Source: Plazaster borealis
Taxonomy: Eukaryota; Echinodermata; Asteroidea; Forcipulatida; Labidiasteridae
Direction: 5' to 3'
Assembly: GCA_021014325.1 (NCBI GenBank)
Contig: CM037472.1
Span: forward strand, 28,792,234 to 28,856,233
DNA: 64,000 nt
Each line of letters begins with the position of its first letter. The stretch's first letter is position 1. The position numbers and the translations under genes are program-made. The notes below the pieces were generated by a model, which was not told the DNA's origin, searched no databases, and saw nothing but the letters and a program-made list of their open reading frames with translations. Of this stretch, positions 13,713-25,734 are shown one piece after another.

Positions 13713-13815
13713 TGTAGGCCTACATACATGCAAGTACAACTCTCTCTCTATGAGTTGTGGAAGTTCTAACTCGACGTTTTGATCATATCAGTATGCTCTG
13801 ATCGTTTTCAGTAGA
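13712..13815. mobile_element. Dispersed-repeat tail joined to the 68-bp array
   Basis: TCTCTATGAGTTGTGGAAG and CGACGTTTTGATCATATCAG resemble the matching parts of 43115-43320. This is the non-amplified part of the parent element. Its GAAA core block is degraded relative to the other copy. Confidence 0.5.
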
Positions 13816-14409
13816 ATGCTTGACTCTATAGTGAAGAATCGTTAATAGATGTGAAGGATGTTATAGATATGTTTATTAGGGGGGGTTTTAAGTAGTGAGA
13901 TCCTTTACAAACTTCCAACATTAATTGATACATAAATTTAAACATGGGCAGGAATGAATATAATGTAAACTTTACTCCAAGCTGCAACCGAAAGAGTATA
14001 ATAACCCGACAAGATGGCCGCAATAATGGGGGGGGGGGGGGGGTGACATTATAGGCCTACAACCAATCCGAACATTGTCTGAGAATTTCAGGGGGGGGCA
14101 TATTGGGAGAATCAAGGATGGTCTCCGTTCGTTGATGACGAATTACGGTAGGCCTTTACATCAAAATGCATTTGTTTCTTAAATAAATATCATTTCAAGT
14201 AGGCATAGGTCAAATGTTGTAGCGAAATGCAGGAAGTTACACTGCTTTCCTATTTAAAACATAAATAAAAAACACTTCTGACAGGGAAGTCTTTGTATTA
14301 ATTTGCCTTCAGTGGTTCATATGTGTGAACAAGAGATCTATGAAATAAATGGAATTTCCAATAAATGAATGAATACCCCTTGAACCACTAACTACATTCA
14401 AATTATCTA

Positions 14410-14629
14410 CACTGCAAAAACTGGGATGTTAAAATTGACACAATGGGTGTTGCCACCTCCAAGAGAAAATCAAAAAATTAAACCATAGGGTGTTAAAATA
14501 ACACAAATTTAATTGTGTTGGCAGAAATTAGTGTTATTTTAACACCCTATGTTGTAAATTGTGATTCTTTTGGGGTATCTATGTGACAACCCCCACGGTG
14601 TCAAATTTGACACCCAAGTTTTTGCAGTG
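14410..14629. mobile_element. Palindromic MITE family F, copy 1, with TA duplication
   Basis: The 220-bp element begins CACTGCAAAAACTGGG and ends AAGTTTTTGCAGTG, flanked on both sides by TA. Complementary blocks run almost to the centre (GGGTGTTAAAATAACAC and GTGTTATTTTAACACCC). TA target duplication and long foldback arms are typical of Tc1/mariner-type MITEs. A second copy is at 29966-30192. Confidence 0.85.
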
Positions 14630-14934
14630 TACACTACACTCTACTCTTAAAAACCCACAGCCTCAAGTAATGCAACAATTACAACATTTTCACAACATTA
14701 AATTAATGTTGGCCGACTGCCAGCTGAATATATGTGAGGCGTGTCTAACTTCAATAACCCACGGGAAATTTTGGGAAAAAAACACGGTTCCATAATTCAT
14801 CATGTTGAAATTGAGAACTACCCTCGTCGTGTAAAGTGACACTTCAGTACTAAAAAATTACACCGATAAAGGCCTGCCCAATTGGTTTGACACAAGCTGC
14901 ACACGGTCCAAACTTTCATTTCGACCAAACTCAC

Positions 14935-15040
14935 CTGATTTAAAGTTATTCCCCAGCCAGGATAGTCCAGCCGATAAGAAGAATATCACAGTAATGAAGA
15001 GCACTCTCCGGCCCATAAAACGTCCCCTTACGCGCCTCAT
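14935..15040 (-). CDS. Candidate first coding exon, type II membrane anchor
   Basis: The exon reads from ATG at 15040 down to 14935: 35 codons plus one base. The peptide starts MRRVRGRFMGRRVLFITVIF and continues FLSAGLSWLG. That is a short basic tail followed by one hydrophobic segment of about 18 residues, the layout of a signal-anchored Golgi-type enzyme such as a glycosyltransferase or sulfotransferase. An in-frame TAA lies only three codons upstream, which supports this ATG. The exon ends at CAG|GTGAGT, a full consensus splice donor. Read through, the frame stops at 14858. Downstream exons were not found, so the protein family is unknown. An upstream region with promoter-like motifs lies at 15150-15720. 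Confidence 0.5.
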
Positions 15041-15680
15041 TATTCCTTACTCAAAAGAGGGTCCAGCCAAAAAATAGGCAGAACTATCACCCAAAATCAC
15101 AACGCTGGTTGGAGGAATGTTATTGTTTTGGTAATTCCCCCTAGACGTCGTCACCACCAGAGCAAGGCTTGCTGCCCAACGTTTGTCACCACACGACACT
15201 GCAACCGGTTGGCAAAATGCTTGCTATGGAGAGATATAAAGCAATACTGAGCGTTCCATGGTCTGATATTACAAATGCACCTTCCAAGTTATATTCCCAG
15301 TCACGAAATGAAACAGGGAATGGATATTAGAGACTTCAGGGAGGGAATCAAATCATGAAATCCAAGTCACAAATGCATTCCACGGGATACTAGCACGGGA
15401 AACGTGTGCAGGACTAACAGACTGTCGTGCACACGGCCGGATAAACTCAGCTTGACGTATAGTAGTAGTGTGTGCATAGAGAGAAGCACGCAGTGTACAA
15501 CATGTACAACTACATCAAGCAGACGATCAGTACGTCCCTCTCTCCCACGTGAATGAATACAACGCACTTGTCCCGGGTCCGCAACATGCAGTTTTTACAA
15601 CGAGGAGTCAGCTGAGAAATAACCCGCAGCCAATTGAATGACCGGAATTGGTTTCCCATGGTGACGTGAACCCTGGGACA

Positions 15681-15714
15681 TGACGTCAATCGGGGCACAC
15701 GCGTTATTTATAAA
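15681..15714 (-). promoter_or_regulatory. CRE palindrome and TATA-like box
   Basis: TGACGTCA at 15681-15688 is a perfect cAMP-response-element palindrome. TATAAATA on the minus strand (15705-15712) is a TATA-like box about 670 bp upstream of the candidate start at 15040. Nearby are a second TGACGT half-site, CACGTG and many CpGs. For minus-strand transcription the CRE falls between TATA and the expected start, which is unusual. For plus-strand transcription the order CRE-TATA would be standard, so direction is uncertain or both ways. Confidence 0.3.
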
Positions 15715-16374
15715 CACACAATCCGTGTCGCTGGGCTCGGGTAAAAACCACAGGCTCTTTTCAGGAGCGTAAATCTTGTGTGACCAAGAAATGAGTCGAA
15801 TTATTATACAGAATCGTGACCATTAAGTGTTATGTTGACGTGAAATATTACTGATTAGTTTTTCTTACCACAATTACTAATTTCATAACTCCCCATTCAC
15901 AGGTACCTCTACGGTAATTACCTGCACAAAGTTTGTATAATGTAGCCGATACATACATTTGTAAATGCAAACAGAAGAACAGTGGAAAACATAATTTTTA
16001 ATTTTCGGTTTGAACATTATTTTAGCGCACAATTTTTGCTTCTATGTTATGCTTCAGTTATTTGTACGAATATTTGTAGTGACGTCTTTCTTAATCACTT
16101 TCAATGTAATATTAAAATAACCTACTGAATTCGAAGAATAATAATGTTGCTTCTGAGACAATTGACGCCACCGATGTTGGAATGTTCATGTGAAGAGTGA
16201 AATTTAGGTATATTTTTCGTATAACTTTTCGTTTGTAAAGTGAGTTGAATGTATAGTTAGCATTTGAATTAAAGACAACGTCTACAGTGTTAGTAACTAG
16301 ACTTTTGTGTTTCCTGTCTTCATAATCTCATTCTGAAAGCAGGATTATCAAAGTTCAAAGTTCACACCACTACC

Positions 16375-16480
16375 AATCAGTGGTGATAAGCAAAGTATAT
16401 TCCATGCTTTCCAAGTCCTGCCCGGGAGAAACAAAGACCAAACTTTCACTCGGTGTGAGTCGAACCCACGACCCCACTTT
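16375..16480 (-). mobile_element. tRNA-derived SINE fragment, type 3
   Basis: On the minus strand GGGTTCGACTCACACCGAG is a B-box-like segment followed by a tail GGCAGGACTTGGAAAGC, which is shared with 42945-43050. No tRNA cloverleaf is intact. Confidence 0.6.
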
Positions 16481-17079
16481 CTAGAGCACCGATGTCTTTA
16501 TTTTATCACTTAGAACACCGAGCGGGTGAACGGTTACGACAGAACAGTTCGAATCAATTAGCAGTAGGTACAGCAAACAATTTTACAACCAATCAATTAG
16601 CCTTCCGGATCGTCAATACCCCACACTGTAAACAATGTGTGTACAGCCCGTACTTCTTTGAACAAGTAGTTCGTGCATGAAATATCACACCTGGTTATTT
16701 CATATTATAGGCCTATCAGCAAACATGGATCAAAGATCAGCCGAGGTCAAATCATGGCCTAGATTTAAAGAGTAAGCACAGTGCTACGTGTAAATGTTCG
16801 TAACTTGGAAATAATGTCGGCAAAACTTTACAGTAGCCACTTTACGAATGGAAAAATCCCCCTAAACACACTTCATACAAGACGTGATTGTTTAAAAATA
16901 GACGCAACATGACATTCGTGAATTTCCCAGACTTATGAATCAAATCATAACACCAATGTTTCCCTATTCAAAGGTCAACGCAGGTAACAATATCAAGACC
17001 CTATTCGCCTTATTGCAACTTTGTACAATTACATTTAAAGCGCAAGATCTCTGCCATGAATTATGAGATAAAAGGGACC

Positions 17080-17300
17080 AGGCTGGCCATGTTTCTTTCC
17101 CTGCCTTTCACTTCTATGGACCCCGGTTCGAATCCCACCACAGACTGGAGCCTTGCATGTTGATTGGGTTTTCAGTTCCTACCTGACTGCATGTGTGTTG
17201 TCCCCTATTTTGGGGTTTTCCTCCCACATCTTAAGCTGAACATTTCTTTTCGTTTCCTGTTAGCGCTAATTGTGCTGTTGGATGTGGAAAAAATAAATAA
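17080..17300 (+). mobile_element. tRNA-derived SINE, type 4
   Basis: The B-box-like GGTTCGAATCCCACCACAG is followed by GGAGCCTTGCATGTTGATTG and CCTATTTTGGGGTTTTCC, ending in an A-rich (AAATAAATAAAAAA) tail. The same order occurs inverted at 46860-46985. Confidence 0.7.
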
Positions 17301-17701
17301 AAAATACAATAATGTATTCTTCGTCTTTGCACTCCTTTAATTAAGACTTGCCATGAGAACCACTATGTTAAGGTTCTCCTTTTCCTGGATAACTTTTGTT
17401 TAAGGTCCGGCTGCTTTATATCTGAATTCGAAGAACATAACTAATCCGTTCCGAACCAAAGGGTCGAGAAAAAATTATAGGCTAACAAGAGGTGTTCCGG
17501 GCCTGTATGCCCGAACACCTAATAAGGAAAACTTGAATTTATGATAGAGGTTTTACGTTTTGTTGGGGGTGTTGCAAGTGACCATGGAGGTAGAATTGCC
17601 AAACTAAATTGCATGATATAAAAGCGGGTATTTGAATTTCAAAACTATTCTCTCGACGGGGCGACGGCAAGGCAGATTGAAATGATAATTCCAAGACTGC
17701 C

Positions 17702-17840
17702 AGGTACCAGTATCTTTAAACTTAACCTTTTGGACACAAGTGGAGAGAAATGAATCGTCAATTCGTGGTTGGTGGATGGACAAGAGGTAACGATCCAGCC
17801 CTCAATCTCATGCACTGACATTTCACGAAAACAAACTGCA
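17702..17840 (-). other. Weak candidate internal exon
   Basis: On the minus strand a good acceptor (TTCGTCCCTGCAG) precedes an open stretch encoding CFREMSVHEIEGWIVTSCPS and then TNHELTIHFSPLVSK. Possible donors follow at AAAAG|GTTAAG or CTG|GTACCT. The amino-acid mix is protein-like and the segment is not repeated in the window. I do not recognise a family. Confidence 0.15.
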
Positions 17841-18284
17841 GGGACGAACAGACAGTGATGGGCCAAAACTATTCAATCATCATGCATAAATGGTTACCGT
17901 AACCTACTCAAGCCTTTAGCCTATTATTATAGCCAAGGCTGCAAAGCTTTGTGCGTGATTGACTTGGGTATTGTGTCTATACTGGAGCCCACATATAGAT
18001 TTGCTTGTTCACCAACCCGTATTTTTTTATGAATAATTATAGTTTTTTATGCCAAGCACAAGCTGCCGCTGTAAATAGTTTATAATTGGTAAGAAACCGT
18101 GGACTCTGTTTTCACCGCCAAGAAGATTAACTTCAATGCTATCCCGATTAAAGATCGCCAACAATATCTTATTCAAAAATCAAAATCTGGGGTATTCGAT
18201 CTTCTAGAGTATTCATTTACAAGAAACCAAATTTTCATTTGGAGTGACAAATCTTAATGACAAGTGCGCAGGGATTAAGTCGGG

Positions 18285-18690
18285 GCAAGATAACTTTCAA
18301 AGCTCACCGATTTTTAAGTCCACACCGGCCAATCCTCCAGAGAAATAATTCCCGTCGGAAATCATGTCAAAGTCGGGGAAATAGCATTGAAGACGCCCGC
18401 CCCACCACCATCGGGCCTACTTATTTCGATCGCCGCAATCGATATAAGGCAGAGAGCGTGATAATCCCTGGAGGACTTTCACTTTCGTAATCTGTTGTGT
18501 ATAGAGCACAGAGGGACGAGTTTTACTTTCGGGGGACGAGTTGCACCAGAATCCATGACAACAAAATACGAATCCCGCCCCCACCCCTCCACTAAAACGG
18601 GACCACCTGATGTTATGAAATTTCCACAGATTGGTTGTATTGTGTTTTAATTAAAAACTATAGAGGATGCGACCACATTGACTCTTCGAG
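18285..18690 (+). repeat. Diverged duplicate M, copy 1
   Basis: Shares AATCCTCCAGAGAAATA, GTCGGAAAT/GCGGAAAT, ATTTCGATCGCCGCA and ATTGGTTGTATTGTGTTTTA, in the same order, with 30236-30560. The middle parts differ in length. It is either an old interspersed repeat or a segmental duplication. Confidence 0.6.
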
Positions 18691-18920
18691 AACCCGATGA
18701 TGTATCATAGATGTAGGTTTAAGACGCTGAGAAGTATCATCATAGATTCCAAGAACTTTGCCTGAAGCGAGCTTTCCGTTTTTATTTTAACACACAGTAT
18801 ACAGTGCCTGTAATTTCCCAATGGAGTTTATGCAAGAGCTCCCTATCTCCGATTCCATATAATATGATGCATCACAAGCTATTGGAAAGCTTAAGTTTGG
18901 TTGTAATGTATTTCTATTGG

Positions 18921-19317
18921 CTATTTTTCAGAACTTGGCTGTGAAAAGCTGAGCTTTATTATAATTGACAATATTTTCCCCCTCAAAGTTAAGTCATTAG
19001 AGACTACATGAGGAGAAACATTTACGATTTTCAACCAGAAGTGGAACTCAGAGTACGGGGTGAATGCCTTGTCGGTATTAAGGATACGGTCTTGTAAAAA
19101 CAGGGCAACAATTCCTTTCCAGAAATTACTTTTCATGAAGGAATGATTCCCGGTACTGTTGGTAAATTTATATGCAGATTCTATCAAATACAACCCTTTC
19201 TTTGGCCGACCATCAGAGATCCAATGTGTACATACATTGATGCTCACACGGCAATGATTCGATAAGTTTGTGTCTTTTGTTTTCTTTAAACTAAGGGCAA
19301 ACCAGTCACCACCGTCA
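18921..19317 (-). other. Candidate terminal coding exon, family unknown
   Basis: On the minus strand a plausible acceptor (TTCCTTTTAAAGCAG) is followed by about 130 open codons ending in TAG at 18921. The peptide includes GDWFALSLKKTKDTN, CTHWISDGRPKKGLYLIES, NFWKGIVALFLQDRIL and FHFWLKIVNVS. AATAAA lies about 135 bp downstream (18781-18786, minus). There is no ATG near its upstream end, so it would be a 3' exon. The segment is single-copy here and protein-like, but I recognise no domain and the length could arise by chance. Confidence 0.25.
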
Positions 19318-20589
19318 CTGCTTTAAAAGGAAAACATGAAGTCGAAACAAGGATCTGGTCCATCGAATTTCCCTGGTTGATAATACAAGCCGGATATAAT
19401 GGACAGCAATCACAACACTTAATAATCACATTTAACACCAAGGAACTCATATAATCTGGCAGAGAATCGCACGTATACGTTTGCATTTTGATCATGAATA
19501 GATCGTGACCTCTTTACCCAAAAGTGTATTCCCTTGTGATGCGCACCTAGCTATAGCATTGTCATGGCTATCACAGCGGGGTATTTGGAAAGTACTCGTG
19601 GCAGCTATTAACGTATATTTACTAAACCCATTGGGCAGGTTCAATAGTTTATCTTTGTTGTCAAGCACCTGTCTCTAGTACTGGGTTCAATGTTTTCCAT
19701 TGTGAAACAGAACATGAGACGTGGGTCAGCGCGTGTTCAGCCATAACAACATAAACAGTTCAAATAAACATACAATGCATCAGTCATTATAGAACAAGTA
19801 CTTTTCAATCAACTGTCTGTTTTTGTTTAGTTTTGTTTATTCCCCTTTTTATTTACAGAAGATTTTCCAATGTGTGTGTGTGTGGGGGGGGGGGGTAGGG
19901 CAGACGGCTTGCAGAAAGTGTACGTTGTGGGAAAGCATGATATATCATGTTTGTCTATAAGTTTTGATATAAATTGAACGGATCTGTAACATGTGTAATG
20001 TAAATAATTGAACTATAAACCGGATTACTTCCTTAAACCATGGAGGTAAACGTTTATCATACAAGACTTCGTTCGAAGTTTGTCAATTTACAAGGCTTAT
20101 ATAAAGGTACTGGATTGATTTTGAAAATGATATAGGTTTATTCAGTCTCGACAACATCTTATATCAATGAATTAAACAATAAATCAAAATAAGTGACCAA
20201 ACGAAAACAAAATAAGGCCTCTAGCACTATAGCCATATAGGGCCTAATATTCACTATATCAGGGTGGCCAAGAACAAAGTTATCTCACAATTGTGTGTAA
20301 AACTTACACAAGAGGACTCACAACAACTAGAGGACCACAATAAGCTCTTCATAGCGTTATTGTGTTATCCTCGACAATGTCTCAGATTGATTCACAATAT
20401 CTTGATTCTTCTATGTATTTTATGTATTGTTGTTGTAAGATTTCCGTGGAGATTGTCAAATAAAAAACAAACAAACAAACTTTGTTTGTTATCCCCGGTG
20501 CCGTAACATCTATTAAATTGCTTGCGTTACCCACTGCTAACTAACCGGTAGGCCTACAGGATTCGAATTTGCCTCTTGTCGCTGGGCAC

Positions 20590-20665
20590 GCTTGGTGGTC
20601 TAGCGGTTATAAGACATACTAATGCGCGGTCTTGGGGTCGAATCCCACCCGAGCAGCCGTGTGTA
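20590..20665 (+). mobile_element. tRNA-like SINE head, type 3
   Basis: TTGGTGGTCTAGCGGTTATA resembles an A-box region, and GGGGTCGAATCCCACCCGAG a B-box. The anticodon arm does not pair properly, so this is SINE-derived and not a working tRNA gene. Confidence 0.55.
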
Positions 20666-21182
20666 TTTTATATATATCAATAAAATTGTTGTACATTGTA
20701 TACTCAAAGTGTTGGGTGACAAACAGTCTTTTGCACACACAGTTGTGGGGACTTGCTATATTGTTGTTATAATATTCCCTTTTTGAAAATTTCCCTTGAT
20801 GTGGGGACCAAGTTGAACTAAGAAAAACGTTGTGGGGGACCTTTGCCCGATTGTGTAAAGTCCCCACGTTGCCTATTCAAAATTTCTCACTGTCTTTATA
20901 GGCCACTGGTAGATATAGGTATAGGCATGGAGGTAGGAACTGTCCGTGTTTCCTGAACCAGGCAGGATATGGATATTGTATTTACCGAAAGAATAACTAT
21001 CCGGGTATTCCCCTTTCACTATTGGGAGACTAAAACCGCAAGGCTGTTGTGTCTCAAAGAATGACCCAAACCACGTCTTCTCTCGGACAATTGAGTTTTA
21101 AAATCTGCAACGTTTCTAAAAAGAAGAATATTTAGCTGACTTATATATCTTTCCATATATTGCAAAAAAAAAATAGTTAATG

Positions 21183-21220
21183 GCCTGACGTTTCGACCCT
21201 ATCAGAGTCTTTCTCGAAGG
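21183..21220 (-). repeat. GTCGAAACGTC-type repeat motif
   Basis: On the minus strand AAAGACTCTGATAGGGTCGA is followed by AACGTCAGGC. From memory, similar blocks are scattered in many invertebrate genomes. It recalls the GAAA core seen at 43140-43175, but the CUGANGA core is not exact. Confidence 0.3.
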
Positions 21221-21859
21221 CTAAATGACAAGACAACACACATGAACAGGTCTTGAATATAAGTGTAACAAAAACAATCAAGTGGAAATACATGAATAGA
21301 GGCAGAGAGCAAACAGACAAGGCAAGGGGTAAACAATGAATAGGGAGACAGAGGTTTATTTGTTCCATATATTGTGACTGTGTATAGCACAATAGCTTGA
21401 GAGTGTATGCTAAACCGGTAAAAAGAATGCTTACTGAAAGTTACATAACAAATAATATTATGCAAGGAAATCGAACATTACATTAATAAGAAACTTGAAG
21501 CTTGTATAGTCCCACACGTGACATGTTTTTTGCGCTTCCTTTGCTTGAAAGAAAACGTATGAATCTTGCAATTTGTTGAAGATTATTGTTGTTTACAGTG
21601 ATTCATTCACACAGCCTGGGTGCCCCCAAAAATACTGTAACATTTCACGGACATGTTTTGGTTTGTTCTGGGTTTTTTTTCCCGTCATCTGAATGTCGTT
21701 AAAGGGCCTATTTAAATTTAGGTGCCACACTCTACGGAAATTGTACGGCTTTTGTGACATCATTGTTTGACTCTTAGGCCTAAGTTTTCTGTATAAAACT
21801 GATTGCCAGTGAAGTGGCATAACCAGACATTTTTATTGGATGGGAAAGCAGGGCTAAAG

Positions 21860-23095
21860 ACACGATTTTAATTTATTTTTTAAATTTCATTTTTTTATTA
21901 TAATTTGGTATAATTATGTTTATTGTTTTATTGTTTTATTGTTTTGTTAATTTATTTATATATTTATTAATTAATTAGTTTATTTATATATTTATTTATT
22001 TATTTTTTTTATTATTTTTTTATTATTATTATTTTCTTTAGTGGAGTTATATTACTCCTTTTATTTCACACTCCAATCAATAAATCAATACTGACAATCT
22101 ACAAGGAAACAATAAATAGCAAAATTACAAGAAACAAACAAAGAACAAATCCATAAGGGAAATGAACGACAATTATGGCTATATACAGTTTGTACAAATT
22201 AAATTAACATACAAATAAAAATATACAGCACACTCAACAAAAGAGTTTTGCACGAAAACAGATATGCTAAAAGGAAAGAAGGACAAACCAAAACAAAAAT
22301 TAATAATTGAATTCTAATTGTTTTTTGTTATTTATGGAGCACAGGGTGTTGTTACGAGTGTAAACAGTTTTGAACTTTTCAAGATTCATTCTGCCCTTCT
22401 CTAGGGTCAAGAACCGTTTAAGCTTAAGTTTGAACTGAAAAATTATATCAATATCGGATGGGTTCTTATAATTATTAAATACTCTTTTACAACGGATGTT
22501 CCAGATTTGGCGGAGCATTTTAACGACAATAACACCTTGAACTGGTTGTAAATCATAACCCAGAATTCTATTTGGATCGCTAAGACAGAAGTATTTGTTG
22601 CCTGTATATTTCCTAATAAGGTACTCGACACAAATCCAAGCGTTTAAAGTGCTGATACAATAAATGAACAAATGCTGATGGGATTCTGGTTCAGTTTCAC
22701 ATAATTGACATTTAACATCAAAAACTTTACCTATTTTGTACAAAAAATCTCTAGTGGGGAGAATCATATGTTTTAATCTATACCAAAACTGTTTATCTTC
22801 AGGATCAAGCAGGTTGTTTTTGAAACCGTTTTCCCATATCATGGACCAGTTTAAATCTTGAGCGTAGCAGAGGACTTCTTGCCAAACATTCTGACATTTT
22901 GGCGGAATGAATTTCTTGGAAATTAATCTAGAAAAGTTGGAGTTGGAATTTGTGTTCTTTATTTTGATATCACTGTTGGCATCATGGTCGGGAAAAACAA
23001 GCCAGTTACAGATATTATTAGCAGGGCCATGTCTCCGTTCTCTTACTAATGTGAAATCTAAATGATCTTTGAACCTGCCCATGATTCTACCTGCA
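21860..23095 (-). pseudogene. 5'-truncated LINE, ORF2 C-terminal part
   Basis: A 260-codon open frame (22300-23082, minus) ends in TAA at its 3' side. It encodes the end of a non-LTR retrotransposon ORF2. Motifs are FWYRLKHMILPTRDFLYKIG followed by the zinc-finger pattern C-x2-C-x8-H-x6-C in CQLCETEPESHQHLFIYC, the zf-RVT layout at the C-terminus of L1/Tx1-type LINEs. Endonuclease and reverse-transcriptase domains are missing, so it is dead by truncation, although this frame has no stop. The 3' region holds GAAATAAAAGG (AATAAA signal near 22060) and an A/T-rich tail down to about 21860. A (TTTA)n tract abuts the truncated 5' end. Confidence 0.75.
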
Positions 23096-23096
23096 T

Positions 23097-23136
23097 TGAT
23101 TGATTTATTTATTTATTTATGTATTTATTTATATAT

Positions 23137-23175
<39 letters not shown>

Positions 23176-23180
23176 TTTGT

Positions 23181-23251
<71 letters not shown>

Positions 23252-23258
23252 TTCATTT
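23097..23258. repeat. (TTTA)n microsatellite
   Basis: About 160 bp of nearly pure TTTA repeats with rare interruptions (TTTG, ATTTATA). It abuts the truncated end of the LINE. The Leu/Phe/Ile/Tyr-rich frames across it are simple-repeat artefacts. Confidence 0.98.
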
Positions 23259-24419
23259 TTTTGTATTTGTTATTTGCGGGCGGAGCTATTTAATGTATCG
23301 ATTAATTCATTTATGCAGTTTTTTCCGTTCTCACTTTGGGTGGTGGTGGGGGAGGCAAGGGTTCTGAGTGGGGGCAGGAAGCTCCACCCCCGGTTCCTTA
23401 CGGTACTGAGCGGGAGAGCTTTCTAAAATAAAGCGGATTCTTTTTTTGATGCAAAGCAAAAACAACACAAATTCCAACACAACTTTCACATCCCATCAAA
23501 ATTGTCATGCCTGAAGAACATTGACTGAATAGTAAAAACAATGCATATGAATAGGTTATTAACAACACTGAATGTCATTGGAAATATATCCCTGCGGACT
23601 TCAAATAACATCCGCAAGAAAAATCTGCAAATGATTAGCAGAAAATATGTTTATGTCATTTACCCAAGTTACATATAACGATGTTATAACATCTGTGCTT
23701 TTTGTATATGGTATTAATAAGGCACACACGCACGCGCGAGTCACTGTCCGCTCAGTATTTACAGTTTTAATTACACATCTGCGGTTGTCTTTCAATAATG
23801 AATTACTTCGGGTTTAGTTCGCTCGTCAGGATCCAATGCAACCATCAGGTCACAATGATAACAAGTAATAGCCATCATCACACGGCGCGGGCAGCAGATC
23901 TTTGAAGGTTGCGTGAGTGTTGAAACGTGACCTTCGAACACGGATTTCTGTTTTCGAAATAAGCCTTTAAATGTCACAATCATAACAGAACGCCGTACAT
24001 AGGAGATGTGGAACTCTAACAAGGGTTGAGAGAGTTACTGGTGTAACTCAAAGTGGGTTTCACGGTTATCAGCTCAATCTTTGGCACTTGAATATCCAGA
24101 GGAAAAGAGGTCAACACTCCACAAACCGAAGTGGTGTCTCTCTCTTGTATTCTCGGAACTTGACAATGAATCTTTCGAACATGTGTTTAATGTTGTGGCT
24201 GTAAAACGTGAAATTGAAAACGACTGTCAAAAACGACTGTCATAACACAGTAGAGGAGAGGTAGCGAAAATGTCGAGAACATTTTTTTTTTAGCAACATT
24301 TATCAGTTTTCAAGATAATCAAAATCCTGGCTTATAAATAATGCCATTGCCTCGGACATTGCGATGCAGCAATTTTAATCTGATGCTTTCTGCCAAACCA
24401 CGAGGCACTTACTTAAAAA

Positions 24420-24640
24420 AATCAAAATGTATGAGAGAAAATGACATCTTTCAAGCAACATCTTATCTGATATGGCCCATTACGTAAGTATTACCATAGA
24501 GGTAAAAATATTTCTACCTCCATGGTATTACGTATAGAATGTTTAAGATATCACATCACACTGATGTCGGGGCTGATGTTTCGACTGTCTCCACTTTTAA
24601 TGTCGTGCAATGTTCCGAGAACTGCCTGATTTTGGCATAT
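24420..24640 (+). mobile_element. Interspersed repeat L, copy 1 (uninterrupted)
   Basis: Contains the hairpin TACGTAAGTATTACCATAGA ... TCTACCTCCATGGTATTACG (about 24484-24535). It is followed by ATAGAATGTTTAAGATATCA and GAACTGCCTGATTTTGGC. The same sequence, split by a family A MITE at the TTTAA, is at 35040-35530. This copy shows the empty site. Confidence 0.75.
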
Positions 24641-24666
24641 AGGCGTCACAAATCAAACAGCGTGTA

Positions 24667-25040
24667 TTAAAGGCACTGAACACGTTTGGAAATTGTCAAA
24701 GACCAGAGTTCTCACTTGGTGTATCCCAACATATGCATAAAATAACAAGCCTGTGAAAATTTGGGCTCAATTGGTCATCGAAGTTGCGAGATAATAATAA
24801 AAGAAAAACACCCTTGTTGCACAATATTGTGTGCTTTCAGATAGGAATAAAAGGCTTCTTGCAAGAAGTTTTTATTATTTTAGTGAGAAATTACCTCTTT
24901 CTCAAAAACTACGTTACTTCAGAGGGAGTCGTTTCCTGCAATGTTTTATACTATCAACAGCTCTCCGTTGCTTGTTAACAAGTAAGTTTTTATGTTTATA
25001 TTTGTTTTGAGTCATTACCAAACGTGTACGATACCTTTAA
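24667..25040 (+). mobile_element. MITE family A, copy 3
   Basis: Ends TTAAAGGCACTGAACACG and GTACGATACCTTTAA, with a complete family A interior. It starts about 30 bp after repeat L. Confidence 0.92.
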
Positions 25041-25734
25041 GAAAGCCTTCCTTACTTAAGTGATTTTGATTTGACCCCATAGTAAATGTATTTGTTAATG
25101 TCAAAACTCCCCCGCACTGTTCAGCACGAACCCGCCTGCCATTGACTGCCATAGCGTACCATCCCTTTAGTCAACTGAACAATCAGTAGTGCAAGACACC
25201 CATCTCAACGCATCAGGATGATTTTAACTGAAAACTTCGAAGAAGACATTTTCAAAAGTGCATTGATATAATAACTTATACCCGGTAGGTTACTCAACCC
25301 CCTCCCCCATCAACCATCATCTTATGGTTTGCTGAATTTGTTTAAATTCTTCCATTTAATTGCTCCATGATTTCACCAGACCCCGCCGTGACTACAGCAG
25401 ATTGAGATGCACATTAATTCGTAATACTTAAGAGACGCAAAAGCTGTCGCGGCCCCCTCCTAAAGACTAGAGAGAGGAGTCAGACACTCCGAATGAACTG
25501 TCAGCTAAGGAGCAATGAAGCAATTTAAATTCATAGATCGTCTTCATCGCTATGCAGTCTTGGGATTAGGAGGATAATGTCTTCTGTCTCAAACCTTAAC
25601 TTCCGGACTGAAGCTAGTCTTGCTCTCTTAGACATGAATGTATAAGATCCGTGTTTAGAATGCTCGATATTATTATTGAGTTAGCTTGACGTTTATTAGC
25701 AGCTTCAAACAACTGGGCGGGACTTTCTTTTCGC

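Noticed and set aside
23069..23426. Hydrophobic membrane-protein-like frames (YLFIYLFI)
   Set aside because: Translation of the (TTTA)n microsatellite.
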